The notes: generated by a model from the letters alone, not told the origin. Numbered from the stretch's first letter, positions 34,395 to 43,780 are shown. The stretch is DNA of 64,000 bases from Coriobacteriia bacterium (GCA_003150175.1 QAKZ01000017.1:6819-70818), one strand, 5' to 3'. Made by a program: numbers and translations.

Positions 34395-36842
34395 ATGTCT
34401 AAAGAAAAGAATCTGAAGGCCGCGAAGGGCCAGAAGGCAAAGAAGCCCTCCCCCGAGCGCGACTTCAGCTATACCCAGAACCGCGAGCTCAGCTGGCTGC
34501 GGTTCGACGACCGCGTGCTCGACGAGGCCTACGACGAGAAGGTCCCCCTCTTTGAGCGCCTCAAGTTCTGCGAGATCTTCGACTCCAACCTGAACGAGTG
34601 GTTCATGATCCGCGTGGGCGGCCTCTCCGACCTCGCCTCCCTCAAGAACCAGCCAAAGGACAACAAGTCCAACGAGACCCCCGCCGAGCAGCTCGACTCG
34701 ATCTTCGCCGCGCTGCCGCCGCTCGTCGAGCGCCACGAGGAGGCAATCCACCTCGTCGAGGGCGAGCTCGCGGGCAAGGGCCTGGCCCGCGTGGAGCCTG
34801 CCGACTACACCGAGGACGACCTCGCCGCCGTCAAGAAGCTCTTCGACGAGAAGATCTCGCCCATCGCGAGCCCGCTCGTCGTCGACCCGCGCCACCCCTT
34901 CCCGAACCTGCGCAGCGGCCGGCTCTACGTCGCCTGCTCGCTCACCGGCCCCGCCGAGTCGGGGCTTCTCGGCATCATCGAGGTGCCCACGGCCGAGCAG
35001 CGCGTGGTGCCCTTGCCCTCCAGCGCCAAGTGCTACCGCTACACGCTCGTCGAGGACGTGATCCGCACCTGCCTCGGCTCCTGCTTCGGCGATTTCCACC
35101 CTCAGGACGCCGCCGTCCTGCGCGTCACGCGCAACGCCGACATCGACCCGGACGACGAGGGCGTCGAGGAGGAGGAGGACTATCGTCAGCACATGAAGAA
35201 GGTCCTCAAGATGCGCCAGCGCCTCCAGCCGGTGCGCCTCGAGGTCCAAGGCGACCTCGACAAGAAGCTCGAGGAGCTCGTCGCCTCCGAGCTCGGCCTC
35301 GAGCCGCGCCGCGCCTTCCATGTGGGCCGCCCGCTCGATTTGGGCTACGTCTACGGCCTGGAGGGAAAGATCCCCGACCTCTACCACTCCGAGGTCGTCT
35401 TCCGCCCCTTCGAGCCCCAGCCCTCAGACATGGTCGTCGCCGGCAAGCCCATGCGCGAGCAGGTAGAGGACCACGACGTGCTGCTCACCTACCCCTACGA
35501 GTCCATGGCGCCGCTGCTGAGCCTGCTGCGCGAAGCCTCGGCCGACGACGCCTGCATCCAGATCAAGATCACGCTCTACCGCGTGGCCAAGAGCAGCCAC
35601 CTGTGCGAGAGCCTCATCGCCGCCGCGGAGAACGGCAAGGACGTCACCGTCCTCATGGAGCTGCGCGCCCGCTTCGACGAGGCGAACAACATCGCCTGGG
35701 CCGAGCGCCTCGAGGACGCCGGCTGCACCGTGATCTACGGCTCCGAGGGCTTCAAGTGCCACTCGAAGATCTGCCAGGTCACCTACCACGACCAGTCCGG
35801 CATCAGCCGCATCACGTGCCTCGGCACCGGCAACTTCAACGAGAAGACCGCACGCCTGTACTCCGACTTCATGCTGCTCACGGCCAACCCCGGCATCGCC
35901 GAGGACGGCAACGTGTTCTTCCGCAACCTCAGCCTGGGCAACCTCCGCGGCCAGTACAAGTACCTCGGCGTGGCCCCGATCTCGCTGAAGCCGCTGGTCA
36001 TGCGCGGCATCGACCGCGAGATCGGCCGCGCCCGCTGCGGCGAGCCCGCGCGTATCTTCCTCAAGATGAACTCGCTCACGGACCGCGACGTCATCGACAA
36101 GATCTCGGAGGCCTGCGAGGCGGGCGTCGAGGTCCAGATGACCATCCGCGGCATCGCCTGCATCAAGGCGGGCGTCCCCGGCAAGACCGACGGCCTCGAG
36201 GTGCGCCAGATCGTCGGGCGCTTCCTCGAGCACGCGCGCATCTACGCCTTCGGCGACGACGCCGACATCATCTACCTGAGCTCCGCCGACATGATGACCC
36301 GCAACACCGAGCGTCGCGTCGAGATCGCCTACCCGGTCTTCGACCCCACCTGCCGCGAGATCGTCAAGCACTTCATGGCGCTCCAGCACGCCGACAACGT
36401 CAAGGCTCGCCGCCTCGACCGCAACGGCGAGTGGCGCCGGGTGCCCGTCTCCGAGGGCGAGATGCCCGTGAACTCCCAGGAGACGCTGCTCGCCGAGGCC
36501 TACGAGCGTGCCCGCCTCGCCGCTGCGGGCGAGCCCTCGCCGCGCGGGCGCAAGCCCGAAGCCACGGCCGAGGCGACGCCCGCCGCGTCCTCCGCAGAGA
36601 AGACCGGCGACGCGCTCGCGGCCGCGAAGGCGAAGGTCGAGCACGCGGCCGAGGCCGAGACCCCGCGCAAGGCCGCAAAGAAGCCCGCTCGCCCGGCCGA
36701 GCCCGCGAGCACTGGCGCCCAGGGCAGCGCCAAGGCCTCGCAGCTCGCCGCCGCGGGTTCGGCGAAGGCCCCCGAGGGCAGGTTCGCCCGGGCCTTCGCG
36801 CTCATCGGCGAGGGCTTCCGAACGCTGTTCACGGGCAAGTAG
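34395..36842 (+). CDS. ppk1: Polyphosphate kinase 1 with long C-terminal extension
   Basis: An 815-residue enzyme reversibly making inorganic polyphosphate from ATP. NRELSWLRFDDRVLDEA near residue 30, ELRARFDEANNIAWAERLE, the phosphohistidine region KCHSKICQVTYHD, GTGNFNEKTARLYSDFML and the second PLD-like motif region are present. The catalytic protein ends at about residue 700; the last ~110 residues are an Ala/Lys/Glu/Pro-rich, probably disordered tail ending in a short amphipathic stretch (RFARAFALIGEGFRTLF). ATG 34395 follows GAGGAG. It ends at a strong terminator. Confidence 0.95.
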   Translation: MSKEKNLKAAKGQKAKKPSPERDFSYTQNRELSWLRFDDRVLDEAYDEKVPLFERLKFCEIFDSNLNEWFMIRVGGLSDLASLKNQPKDNKSNETPAEQLDSIFAALPPLVERHEEAIHLVEGELAGKGLARVEPADYTEDDLAAVKKLFDEKISPIASPLVVDPRHPFPNLRSGRLYVACSLTGPAESGLLGIIEVPTAEQRVVPLPSSAKCYRYTLVEDVIRTCLGSCFGDFHPQDAAVLRVTRNADIDPDDEGVEEEEDYRQHMKKVLKMRQRLQPVRLEVQGDLDKKLEELVASELGLEPRRAFHVGRPLDLGYVYGLEGKIPDLYHSEVVFRPFEPQPSDMVVAGKPMREQVEDHDVLLTYPYESMAPLLSLLREASADDACIQIKITLYRVAKSSHLCESLIAAAENGKDVTVLMELRARFDEANNIAWAERLEDAGCTVIYGSEGFKCHSKICQVTYHDQSGISRITCLGTGNFNEKTARLYSDFMLLTANPGIAEDGNVFFRNLSLGNLRGQYKYLGVAPISLKPLVMRGIDREIGRARCGEPARIFLKMNSLTDRDVIDKISEACEAGVEVQMTIRGIACIKAGVPGKTDGLEVRQIVGRFLEHARIYAFGDDADIIYLSSADMMTRNTERRVEIAYPVFDPTCREIVKHFMALQHADNVKARRLDRNGEWRRVPVSEGEMPVNSQETLLAEAYERARLAAAGEPSPRGRKPEATAEATPAASSAEKTGDALAAAKAKVEHAAEAETPRKAAKKPARPAEPASTGAQGSAKASQLAAAGSAKAPEGRFARAFALIGEGFRTLFTGK

Positions 36843-36904
36843 CGAGAAAGGCAGGCGAAGGGCCAACGAGCGGACCGCGGCCCCTGCCGGCACCAGTCAC
36901 GACA

Positions 36905-36938
36905 ACGCCCGGGGCACGGTCGCCCCGGGCGTCTTTTT
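36905..36938 (+). terminator. Terminator after ppk1
   Basis: Perfect 11-pair stem ACGCCCGGGGC / GCCCCGGGCGT with loop ACGGTC, then CTTTTT. It lies 62 bases after the ppk1 stop. Confidence 0.9.
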
Positions 36939-37010
36939 GTGTCCGTCCCGCGATTTTGCGCGGCATCGCCTAACATAAACGGCACTGACCACAGCACAGA
37001 GGGGAACCAC

Positions 37011-38342
37011 ATGGCAATCGGAGACAAGCTCACCCTGGCCGTCGAGCGAATGGCCTACGGGGCCGACGCGGTGGCGCGCGACGCGGACGGGCGGACCGTG
37101 TTCGTCACGGGAGGCGTGCCCGGCGACACCGTCGAGGCCGTCGTCGAGGCGGAGGCCGAGCGCTACGCGAACGCGCGCGTCCAGAAGGTCCTCGAGGCCT
37201 CCCCCGACCGCGTGCAGCCCGCGTGCCCCTACGCCGCGGTGTGCGGCGGCTGCCCTTGGTCCGCGATGTCCTACGAGGCCCAGGCCCGAGCCAAGCGCGC
37301 AGGCGTCGTCGACGCCCTCGCCCGCATCGGCCGCTTCGGGACCGAGCGCGCCGAGGCGCTCGTGCGCCCCCTGGAGAGCCCGAGCGCTCCGTGGGGCTAC
37401 CGCAACAAGGTCGAGCTCGCCGCCGTGCAAAAGAACGGCCGGCTCGTGCTCGGCATGCACGCCGCGGGCGGCGCGGGCGTCGTCAAGGTGGACCGCTGTG
37501 CGCTCCTATCCAAGAAGCACACAAAGGATGTGAAGGCGCTCACCGGCGCCGTGGGTTACCTCGCGAACTCGCACGGGCTCGAGATCGAGCGCGTCGGCAT
37601 CCGCGGCTCGGAGGCCACCGGCGAGGCGGAGGTGGCCCTGTGGGGGCGCCCCGGCCCCTTCCCCCGCGCCCAGGCCGCGAAGATCATCGGCGACGCGGTC
37701 AAGGCGACCTCGGTCGTCCGCGTGATGCAGAAGGGCCCCGCCAAGGCGCGCAAGATCGCCGGCGTCGAGGCGCTCTCCGGCAAGGGCTCCTGGGGCGAGC
37801 GGATCTGCGACGAGCGCATGCGCGTGAGCGCCCCGTCCTTCTTCCAAGTGAATACCAAGGGCGCCGAGAAGCTCGTCGAGCTCGTCATGGCCGGCCTCGA
37901 CCCGCAGCCCGACGAGGAGGCCATGGACCTCTACTGCGGCGCCGGAACCTTTACCCTGCCGCTCGCGCGGCGCGCGGGCTTCGTGAGCGCGGTCGAGTCC
38001 TACGGACCCGCCATCCGCGACCTGCGGCGCAACCTCGAGAGCGCGCGCCTCGGCAACGTCGACCCCATCGGTGGCGACGCCGGGCGCGAGTTCCCCGACA
38101 CCGACGCCGACGTCATCGTGGTCGACCCTCCCCGCGCGGGCCTCGCCGCCGACGTCGTGGAGCAGCTCTCCGAGCAGCCGGCGCGCGCGATCGCGTACGT
38201 GAGCTGCGACCCGGCGACGCTCGCCCGTGACCTTGCGCGCTTCGAGGAGAAGGGCGTCTTTGCGGTCCAGAGCGTGACTCCGGTGGACCTCTTCCCCCAG
38301 ACCTTCCACGTCGAGGACGTCGCCATCCTTCGCAGGCGCTAG
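37011..38342 (+). CDS. TrmA/RumA-family RNA (uracil-5-)-methyltransferase
   Basis: A 443-residue SAM-dependent m5U methyltransferase. An N-terminal TRAM domain (residues 1-60) is followed by an FeS cysteine set CPYAAVCGGCPW with a fourth Cys in VDRCALL, then DLYCGAGTFTLPLA, VVDPPRAGL and the nucleophile region YVSCDPATLARD; it ends with DLFPQTFHVEDVAIL. The FeS cysteines point to 23S rRNA enzymes (RlmD/RlmCD type) more than tRNA TrmA, but the target base is not certain. ATG 37011 follows GAGGGGAACCAC. A short tandem duplication sits at its stop codon. Confidence 0.92.
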   Translation: MAIGDKLTLAVERMAYGADAVARDADGRTVFVTGGVPGDTVEAVVEAEAERYANARVQKVLEASPDRVQPACPYAAVCGGCPWSAMSYEAQARAKRAGVVDALARIGRFGTERAEALVRPLESPSAPWGYRNKVELAAVQKNGRLVLGMHAAGGAGVVKVDRCALLSKKHTKDVKALTGAVGYLANSHGLEIERVGIRGSEATGEAEVALWGRPGPFPRAQAAKIIGDAVKATSVVRVMQKGPAKARKIAGVEALSGKGSWGERICDERMRVSAPSFFQVNTKGAEKLVELVMAGLDPQPDEEAMDLYCGAGTFTLPLARRAGFVSAVESYGPAIRDLRRNLESARLGNVDPIGGDAGREFPDTDADVIVVDPPRAGLAADVVEQLSEQPARAIAYVSCDPATLARDLARFEEKGVFAVQSVTPVDLFPQTFHVEDVAILRRR

Positions 38343-38530
38343 GCACCCTAAGCGGACGCTAGGCACCCTTCGCAGGCACGGGCCGTCCCCCTCCGCAGTC
38401 CCTCGCCGTTCTTAGGCCGTACGGCACCAGGGAACGGCCCCTTGGAGTAGGGTCACGAAGTTAATCACTGTTAACTGGTAGGAATAAAGCGCAGGTCGCA
38501 GCGTCTTTTCCGGCTCTCGTCTAAAAGTTG

Positions 38531-38559
38531 TTGCCCGCACGGCCATAAAAGGGTACAAA
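38531..38559 (+). promoter_or_regulatory. Probable ferredoxin promoter
   Basis: TTGCCC (38531-38536), 17-base spacer, TACAAA (38554-38559), about 47 bases before the ATG. Upstream, AGTTAA-TCACTG-TTAACT (38459-38476) is a small inverted repeat that might be an operator. Confidence 0.4.
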
Positions 38560-38605
38560 CATAAGAGTTCGGGTAAGGGGCCCGACTTAGAGAGAGGATT
38601 TCACC

Positions 38606-38791
38606 ATGAAGGCTACGGTCAACGAGGATTGCATCGGCTGCGGTATGTGCGAGGGCACCTGCCCCGAGGTCTTCGCCATCGGCGACGAGGGCGTTGCCGA
38701 GACCATCGTCGAGGAGGTTCCCGAGGACGCCGAGGACAGCGCCCAGGAGGCCGCCGACAACTGCCCCGTCTCCGCCATCGAGGTCGAGTAA
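38606..38791 (+). CDS. Small ferredoxin with a [4Fe-4S] motif
   Basis: A 61-residue acidic electron carrier. DCIGCGMCEGTCPEVF gives Cys9, Cys12, Cys15 and Cys19, and the fourth cluster ligand is Cys52 in NCPVSAI; the second half lacks the second CxxCxxC, so one cluster is expected. Strong acidic composition fits a cytoplasmic low-potential carrier in an anaerobe. ATG 38606 follows GAGAGAGGATTTCACC. It is a single-gene unit with its own terminator. Confidence 0.93.
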   Translation: MKATVNEDCIGCGMCEGTCPEVFAIGDEGVAETIVEEVPEDAEDSAQEAADNCPVSAIEVE

Positions 38792-38817
38792 CCGAGGCAT
38801 TCCCAAACCGGGAGCAC

Positions 38818-38849
38818 AGCGCCCCGCTCTTCGTGAGCGGGGCGCTTTT
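38818..38849 (+). terminator. Terminator after ferredoxin
   Basis: 12-pair stem AGCGCCCCGCTC / GAGCGGGGCGCT with loop TTCGT and a TTTT tail, 26 bases after the ferredoxin stop. Confidence 0.9.
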
Positions 38850-38987
38850 GGTATGTTGGAGACGTGCGCTGAGTTCTCGCACGCGCGCCGCGATCGACAT
38901 CAGACGGCGACCAGGCTCGAGCGGAACCCACGTCCGTGGCCGCGTTGTTGTCCCTAACCCCATAACCACGTCACGAAAGGCAATCAG

Positions 38988-39584
38988 ATGATCCTCGCAT
39001 CCCAATCACCCCGCCGCAGGCAGCTCCTCGAGGAGCTCGGCTACGAGCTCGAGGTACTGCCCGCCGACATCGATGAAGCGCGCCGTGAAGACGAGGCCCC
39101 CGTGGCCCTCGTCGGCCGCCTGGCGGAGCAGAAAGCGGATGCGAGTCTCGCCGCGGCGCGGGCAAGGGGCATCGCCGACAAAGACGGGCTTCTCGTCGCC
39201 GCTGACACCATCGTCTGGGACGACGAGGGCGATGTGCTCGGCAAGCCGGCCGACGCGGCCGACGCCGCGCGCATGCTGCGAGAGCTTTCCGGCATAATCC
39301 ACCACGTATCGACCGGATGCTGCGCGCTCAGGCTCTCCGAGGACCTGGAGGAGCTCGGGCGCTCCGCCTTCGTCGAGACCACCGATGTCGAGTTCTGGCC
39401 CCTCTCGGACGCTCAGATCGCCTCGTACGTCGCGACGGGCGAGCCCATGGACAAGGCCGGCGCCTACGGCATCCAGGGGCTCGGCAGGCTCCTTGTGCGC
39501 GGCATCCGCGGCGACTACTTCAGCGTCGTCGGCCTGCCCGTGTCCCGCCTCGCCCGCGAGCTGGAGGCGCTCACGGACCGCTAA
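38988..39584 (+). CDS. maf: Maf-family nucleotide pyrophosphatase
   Basis: A 198-residue protein. LASQSPRRRQLLEELGY at the N-terminus, AADTIVWDDEGDVLGKP, and GEPMDKAGAYGIQGLG are the three Maf signature stretches. Members hydrolyse non-canonical nucleotides such as dTTP/UTP or m7GTP and affect septation when overexpressed (family knowledge). ATG 38988 follows GAAAGG. It converges on recO across a 374-base gap filled by the repeat cluster at 39688-39909. Confidence 0.95.
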   Translation: MILASQSPRRRQLLEELGYELEVLPADIDEARREDEAPVALVGRLAEQKADASLAAARARGIADKDGLLVAADTIVWDDEGDVLGKPADAADAARMLRELSGIIHHVSTGCCALRLSEDLEELGRSAFVETTDVEFWPLSDAQIASYVATGEPMDKAGAYGIQGLGRLLVRGIRGDYFSVVGLPVSRLARELEALTDR

Positions 39585-39687
39585 GAAGCTCTAAGAGCGG
39601 CGAACGCACAAACCGTTTCCAGCTCCGCGACAAATTGCGGCCGCATCCTGGCCGACTCACGAGAGTTCGGGGGGCACCGGTAAGGCC

Positions 39688-39909
39688 GCACCGGAATCCG
39701 GCAGCGTCGGTAAACCGGCACCGAAATCCGGGAGTGTCGGTACCGACGGTCGCAGATTCCGGTGAAAACACTACCGACACCCCGGGATTCCCGTGCAAAT
39801 CGAGCCGCAGACGGGGCAAGAAGGGCGCTTCTTGACAAATCTGGGTCGTAACGTTACCGACGCTGCCAGATTCCGGTGAACGATTACCGACACCCGAGGA
39901 TTCCCGTGC
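39688..39909. repeat. Cluster of six ~25-base modules in both orientations
   Basis: Modules read TACCGAC...GATTCC[C/G]GTG. Copies: 39688-39712 and 39718-39742 (reverse), 39741-39764, 39772-39796, 39855-39878 and 39885-39909 (forward). They come in pairs 30-31 bases apart, one ACGCTGCC-type and one ACACCC-type member per pair. The reverse pair and the first forward pair meet at GTCGGTACCGAC (39736-39747), making a large imperfect palindrome. A separate small hairpin CAAGAAG/CTTCTTG is at 39817-39834. This fills most of the 374-base gap between maf and recO; no ORF or U-tract terminator is seen. Confidence 0.85.
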
Positions 39910-39958
39910 GAGCAACGAGCAGCGAGAAGCGAGAAGCGCGCGGAGGCTCTCGCCGCCA

Positions 39959-40717
39959 TCAGCAGCTGAGGGCGAATTCCATGGCGCGCAGGCGGGCATC
40001 GAGGTGTGCGGCGCACCAACGGTGCGCGCACGAGAGCAGCCAGACCGCCGTCGCTTCGTCGACGGGCGCGGCGAGCAGCTCGTCGAAGGTGCCCGAGAGG
40101 AGCGCGCGCAACCAGGCGACCTGCGAGGCCCCAACGGGCTCCGCGCCCGCGACGTCCTTGGCGCAGCTCTCGCAGAGCACGCCCCCCGCGAGCGGCGAGA
40201 AGCGCGAGACCGCCGCGTCGCCGCATGCGCAGCAGGCGTCGAGCTCGGGGCGCCAGCCCGCGTGGGCGAGCACCTTGAACGCGAACGCGGCGCAGGTGAG
40301 GTCAAGGTGCGCCCGGTCCGCGGCCTGCTCGCACGCCGTGAGGGCGCGCGAGGTTATGGCGTAGAGGAACGGGTCCTCCGCGTCCTCGAAGCAGCACAGG
40401 CGCGCGACCTCGCAGACGCAGGAGGCCGCGCTCACGCGCTCGAGCTCGCCGCGCAGGGTCGCGTGCGCGTCGACGAGCGAGGCCTCGGCGACCACGTCGA
40501 GGCTTCGCCCCTTCGCGAGCAGCAGGTCGCACTCACAGAAGAGCTGGACCTTGCCGGCGAGCTTGCCGCCGGGCCTTCTTGCCCCCTTGGCAACGGCCCT
40601 GAGCTGGGCCCCGTTGCTGCCGAGCAAAGTCAGGATGAGGTCGGTCTCCCCAAGCTTCGTGCGGTCGAGCACGCAAGCCCGGGCATGGTATGTGCGCCTG
40701 CCGCCCGCCACGGGCAC
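39959..40717 (-). CDS. recO: DNA repair protein RecO
   Basis: A 252-residue recombination mediator that loads RecA with RecR. The N-terminal OB fold begins [21 protein letters not shown]; the C-terminal part has a zinc-type cysteine set CCACGDA and CESCAKD. Start codon is GTG 40717; a second GTG two codons later is equally possible. It lies six bases after era in the phoH-ybeY-dgkA-era-recO string, a widespread arrangement. Confidence 0.93.
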   Translation of the reverse strand: MPVAGGRRTYHARACVLDRTKLGETDLILTLLGSNGAQLRAVAKGARRPGGKLAGKVQLFCECDLLLAKGRSLDVVAEASLVDAHATLRGELERVSAASCVCEVARLCCFEDAEDPFLYAITSRALTACEQAADRAHLDLTCAAFAFKVLAHAGWRPELDACCACGDAAVSRFSPLAGGVLCESCAKDVAGAEPVGASQVAWLRALLSGTFDELLAAPVDEATAVWLLSCAHRWCAAHLDARLRAMEFALSC

Positions 40718-40723
40718 AGGCCC

Positions 40724-41656
40724 CTACTCGTCCTCGACGGAGTAGCCGAGGCGCTGGATGATGTTCGCGTTGCGGCGCCACTGCGGCTCGACGCGGACCT
40801 TGAGGTCGAGGTAGACCTTGCGGCCGAGCAGGCGCTCGATGTCGCGGCGCGCCTCGATGCCGACCTTCTTGATCATCGAGCCGCCCTTGCCCACGACGAT
40901 GCCCTTCTGGCCCTCGCGCTCGACGAGGATCGTGCAGGAGATCGAGGCGTGGCCATCGTCCGCGATCTGGATCTCGTCCTCGCACATGACGCCGACGGAG
41001 TGCGGGAGCTCCTGGCGCAGGTTGAGGAAGAGCTTCTCGCGCACGAACTCGGCGACGAGCTCCTCGTCGGTGGTGTCGGTGTCCATGCCCTCGGGGAACC
41101 AGCGCGGCCCCTCGGGGAGGTGCGCGCTCACGAGTTCAACGAAGCCGTCGACGTTGAAGCCCTCCTTGGCGGAGGTCACGATGACGTCGTCGAAGTCGCA
41201 GAGCTTCTGCGCGGCCTCGAGCTGGGCGCTCACCTGTTCGGGCTTGGAGATATCCGCCTTGGTGAGGACGAGCAGCTTGTAGTCGGCGTCGGCCGCTGCG
41301 ACGTGGTTGGCGACCCACTCGTCGCCTGTGCCGACCTCCTTGGTCGCGTCGATGAGGAACGCGACCACGTCTGCGTCGGCGAGCTCGCCCAGGGCGGACT
41401 TGTTGAGCTCGCTTCCGAGCGCGTCCTTCGGCTTGTGCAGGCCCGGGGTGTCGATGATGACGAGCTGCGAGTTGGGGGTATTGATGACGGCGCGCATGCG
41501 CTTGCGGGTGGTCTGCGCCACCGGGGAGGTGATGGCGATCTTCTCGCCCATGCAGGCGTTGAGCAGCGTGGACTTCCCTGCGTTGGGGCGGCCGACGAGC
41601 GCGACGAAGCCGGAGCGGAAAGCGGGCTCGGCGGCGTTGTTGGTTTCGGAACTCAT
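40724..41656 (-). CDS. era: GTPase Era
   Basis: A 310-residue GTPase that binds the 3' end of 16S rRNA in 30S maturation. G1 [14 protein letters not shown]2 [10 protein letters not shown]3 [14 protein letters not shown]4 TKAD and the C-terminal KH domain ([19 protein letters not shown]) are present. The frame extends 13 codons upstream; ATG 41656 is chosen because AAGGAG lies seven bases before it. Confidence 0.96.
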   Translation of the reverse strand: MSSETNNAAEPAFRSGFVALVGRPNAGKSTLLNACMGEKIAITSPVAQTTRKRMRAVINTPNSQLVIIDTPGLHKPKDALGSELNKSALGELADADVVAFLIDATKEVGTGDEWVANHVAAADADYKLLVLTKADISKPEQVSAQLEAAQKLCDFDDVIVTSAKEGFNVDGFVELVSAHLPEGPRWFPEGMDTDTTDEELVAEFVREKLFLNLRQELPHSVGVMCEDEIQIADDGHASISCTILVEREGQKGIVVGKGGSMIKKVGIEARRDIERLLGRKVYLDLKVRVEPQWRRNANIIQRLGYSVEDE

Positions 41657-41698
41657 GTGATTCTCCTTAGCACAAGACATGGCACAACACCTCATGTC

Positions 41699-42082
41699 CT
41701 ACATAAACTTCGAAATGATGGCGTTAGCGAACACGCAGACGCCGACGACCGCGACGAGGAAGCTCAGCACGTAGACCGCGGCGGCGGCGATGTCCTTGGC
41801 GTGGCCGGCGAGCGGGTGGTACTCGGGGCTCACGAGGTCGACGACGGTCTCGATGGCGGTGTTCATGAGCTCGGCCGCGAGCACGCAGCCGATGCAAAGA
41901 AGCACGATCGCCCAGCTCACGAGGTCGAGCTGCAGCACGAGCCCCATAACCACCGCGAACGCGGCGCCTCCGAGCATCACGCGGATGTTGCGCTCGGTCG
42001 CCAGCGTGTAGCGGAAGCCCTGCAGCGCGAAGCCGAAGCTCTTCTTGAAGCTCGGGTGGTCGCTGTTGGACCCCGGGATCAT
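41699..42082 (-). CDS. dgkA: Diacylglycerol/undecaprenol kinase
   Basis: A 127-residue integral membrane kinase with three hydrophobic segments. FKKSFGFALQGFRYTLATERNIRV and AAELMNTAIETVVDLVSPEYHPLAGHAKDIAA hold the conserved catalytic Glu and Asn and the metal-binding Glu of the family. In Gram-positive bacteria it phosphorylates undecaprenol. ATG 42082 overlaps the ybeY stop by four bases (ATGA). Confidence 0.93.
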   Translation of the reverse strand: MIPGSNSDHPSFKKSFGFALQGFRYTLATERNIRVMLGGAAFAVVMGLVLQLDLVSWAIVLLCIGCVLAAELMNTAIETVVDLVSPEYHPLAGHAKDIAAAAVYVLSFLVAVVGVCVFANAIISKFM

Positions 42083-42588
42083 GCCTCGTCCTCCGTGCGG
42101 TGGCGCGTGATGACGACGTGCCCGAGCGTGCCGTCGGTGGCCACGCCGCGAAGGATGTCGTCCTCGAGCGCCTCCATGGCCTCGGCGGACTCGTCGTCCA
42201 GATGGTCGTGCCCGAGCAGATGGAGCGCCCCGTGCACGAGCAGCAGGCGCACCTCGTCGGCGAAGGTCGTGCCGAAGCGCGCAGACTGCGCCTCGATGTA
42301 GGCGGGCGCGAGCACGATGTCGCCGAGCTCGCAGGGCTCGCCGGGCGCGAGGTCGGGGTCGTCGGGGCGCTCGCACTCGAGGCTCACGACGTCCGTGGGC
42401 GCGTCGACTCCGCGCCACTCGCCGTTGGTCGCGGCGATGTCCTCGTCGGAGACGACCGATACCGAGACGTAGCACTCGCGCTCAACGCCCTCATGCGAGA
42501 GGACGGCATCGAGGAGCGCCCCAACCTCGTCTTCGGGAAGCGGGAACTCAAGCTCCTCATCGTTGGAGAAGTCTAGGCTTGCGGCCAT
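42079..42588 (-). CDS. ybeY: Endoribonuclease YbeY
   Basis: A 169-residue metal-dependent RNase for 16S rRNA 3' maturation. The zinc motif HGALHLLGHDH is intact, with TNGEWRGVDAPTDVVSLEC upstream. The last ~25 residues after the motif are normal. ATG 42588 starts one base after the phoH stop, and the gene overlaps dgkA by four bases. Confidence 0.95.
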   Translation of the reverse strand: MAASLDFSNDEELEFPLPEDEVGALLDAVLSHEGVERECYVSVSVVSDEDIAATNGEWRGVDAPTDVVSLECERPDDPDLAPGEPCELGDIVLAPAYIEAQSARFGTTFADEVRLLLVHGALHLLGHDHLDDESAEAMEALEDDILRGVATDGTLGHVVITRHRTEDEA

Positions 42589-42589
42589 G

Positions 42590-43597
42590 CTAGGCCTCCT
42601 TCGGTTCTATGTCTTGGCCCAAGGGCGAGGGGCGCCGACCGGCCTCCGGGCCCTTCTGGGCGGCTGCGTTATACGCATCGACGATGCGCGCGACGAGCGT
42701 GTGGCGCACGATATCGTTGCGGTCGAGGTCGATGAAGGAGATGTCGTCGACGCCGGCGAGCACACGGCGGGCGTGGTCGAGGCCGGAGGCGCCCTTGAGA
42801 TCCTTCTGGGACGCGTCGCCGGTGACCACGAACTTCGAGTTGAAGCCGAGGCGCGTGAGGAACATCTTCATCTGCTCGGGCGTTGTGTTCTGCGCCTCGT
42901 CGAGGATGACGAAGGCGTCGTTCATCGTGCGGCCGCGCATGAAGGCCAGAGGCGCGATCTCGATGACGCCCTGCTCGATGAGTGAGTTGCCGCGCTCCAT
43001 GTCCGTCATGTCGAAGAGCGCATCGTAGAGCGGCCGAACGTAGGGGTCGAGCTTCTCTTGCAGCGTTCCGGGGAGGAACCCGAGCGACTCCCCCGCCTCG
43101 ACGACAGGGCGCGCAAGGACGATGCGGCCGACCTCCTTGCGCTTGAGGGCGGCGACGGCCATCGCCATGGCGAGGTAGGTCTTGCCGGTGCCGGCTGGGC
43201 CCACGCCGAAGGTGATCGTGTTCCTCCGGATCGAGTCGACGTAGCGCTTCTGGCCCGCGGTCTTAGGCCGGATCGCCCGGCCCCTGAAGGTCAGCAGCAC
43301 ATCGTCGGCGAGCACGTCCATGCGCTGCGCGCCGTGCCGCACGCGGTCGATGAGCAGGTCGACGTCGTCGGTCGTAAGGCCGTCGCCCGCCTCGACCAGG
43401 CGAATCATGCGCGAGAAGACCGAGGTCGCGAGCTCGACCTCGTCTGCCTCGCCGGTGAGGCTGATGTGGTTGCCGCGCACGGCGACCATGGCGTCGAAGG
43501 CGCCCTCGACCCTGCGCAGCAGCGCGTCGGCGGGCCCCATGAGCTCGGTCGGGTCTATGGAGTCTGGGATGGTAAGGCGAACGTGGGTGGGTTCCAT
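42590..43597 (-). CDS. phoH: PhoH-like ATPase
   Basis: A 335-residue PhoH family protein that often works with YbeY. Walker A GPAGTGKTYLAMAMA, PVVEAGESLGFLPG, Walker B ILDEAQNTTPEQMKMFLTR and GDASQKDL are visible. The open frame continues upstream to 43675, but ATG 43597 has GGAGGAGC just before it and matches the usual N-terminus. It heads the phoH-ybeY-dgkA-era-recO operon. Confidence 0.95.
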   Translation of the reverse strand: MEPTHVRLTIPDSIDPTELMGPADALLRRVEGAFDAMVAVRGNHISLTGEADEVELATSVFSRMIRLVEAGDGLTTDDVDLLIDRVRHGAQRMDVLADDVLLTFRGRAIRPKTAGQKRYVDSIRRNTITFGVGPAGTGKTYLAMAMAVAALKRKEVGRIVLARPVVEAGESLGFLPGTLQEKLDPYVRPLYDALFDMTDMERGNSLIEQGVIEIAPLAFMRGRTMNDAFVILDEAQNTTPEQMKMFLTRLGFNSKFVVTGDASQKDLKGASGLDHARRVLAGVDDISFIDLDRNDIVRHTLVARIVDAYNAAAQKGPEAGRRPSPLGQDIEPKEA

Positions 43598-43709
43598 GCT
43601 CCTCCGGAGGTGTTTGGCTTGGCGGGGCCTTGCCCGCATAACGACTGCTAGTGTACCTCGAACGGGGAACCACATCGCCCCGCGGCGGCTATCGGGGGCA
43701 ATCGACTAC

Positions 43710-43759
43710 GCACAACCATTGTGCTAAGCTTTTGCCATCACACAAAGAAGCACTATAAA
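43710..43759 (+). promoter_or_regulatory. Promoter and palindromic site of the 43.8 kb gene
   Basis: TTGCCA (43732-43737), 16-base spacer, TATAAA (43754-43759); start would be ~15 bases before the ATG. Just upstream a perfect palindrome GCACAA-CCA-TTGTGC spans 43710-43724, suitable for a dimeric regulator, possibly the product of the gene itself. Confidence 0.5.
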
Positions 43760-43780
43760 CGCAGGTAAAAAGGACTCGCT

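Noticed and set aside
39688-39909. CRISPR array
   Set aside because: Units are paired, occur in both orientations and have short variable gaps without spacers of constant length; no cas genes.
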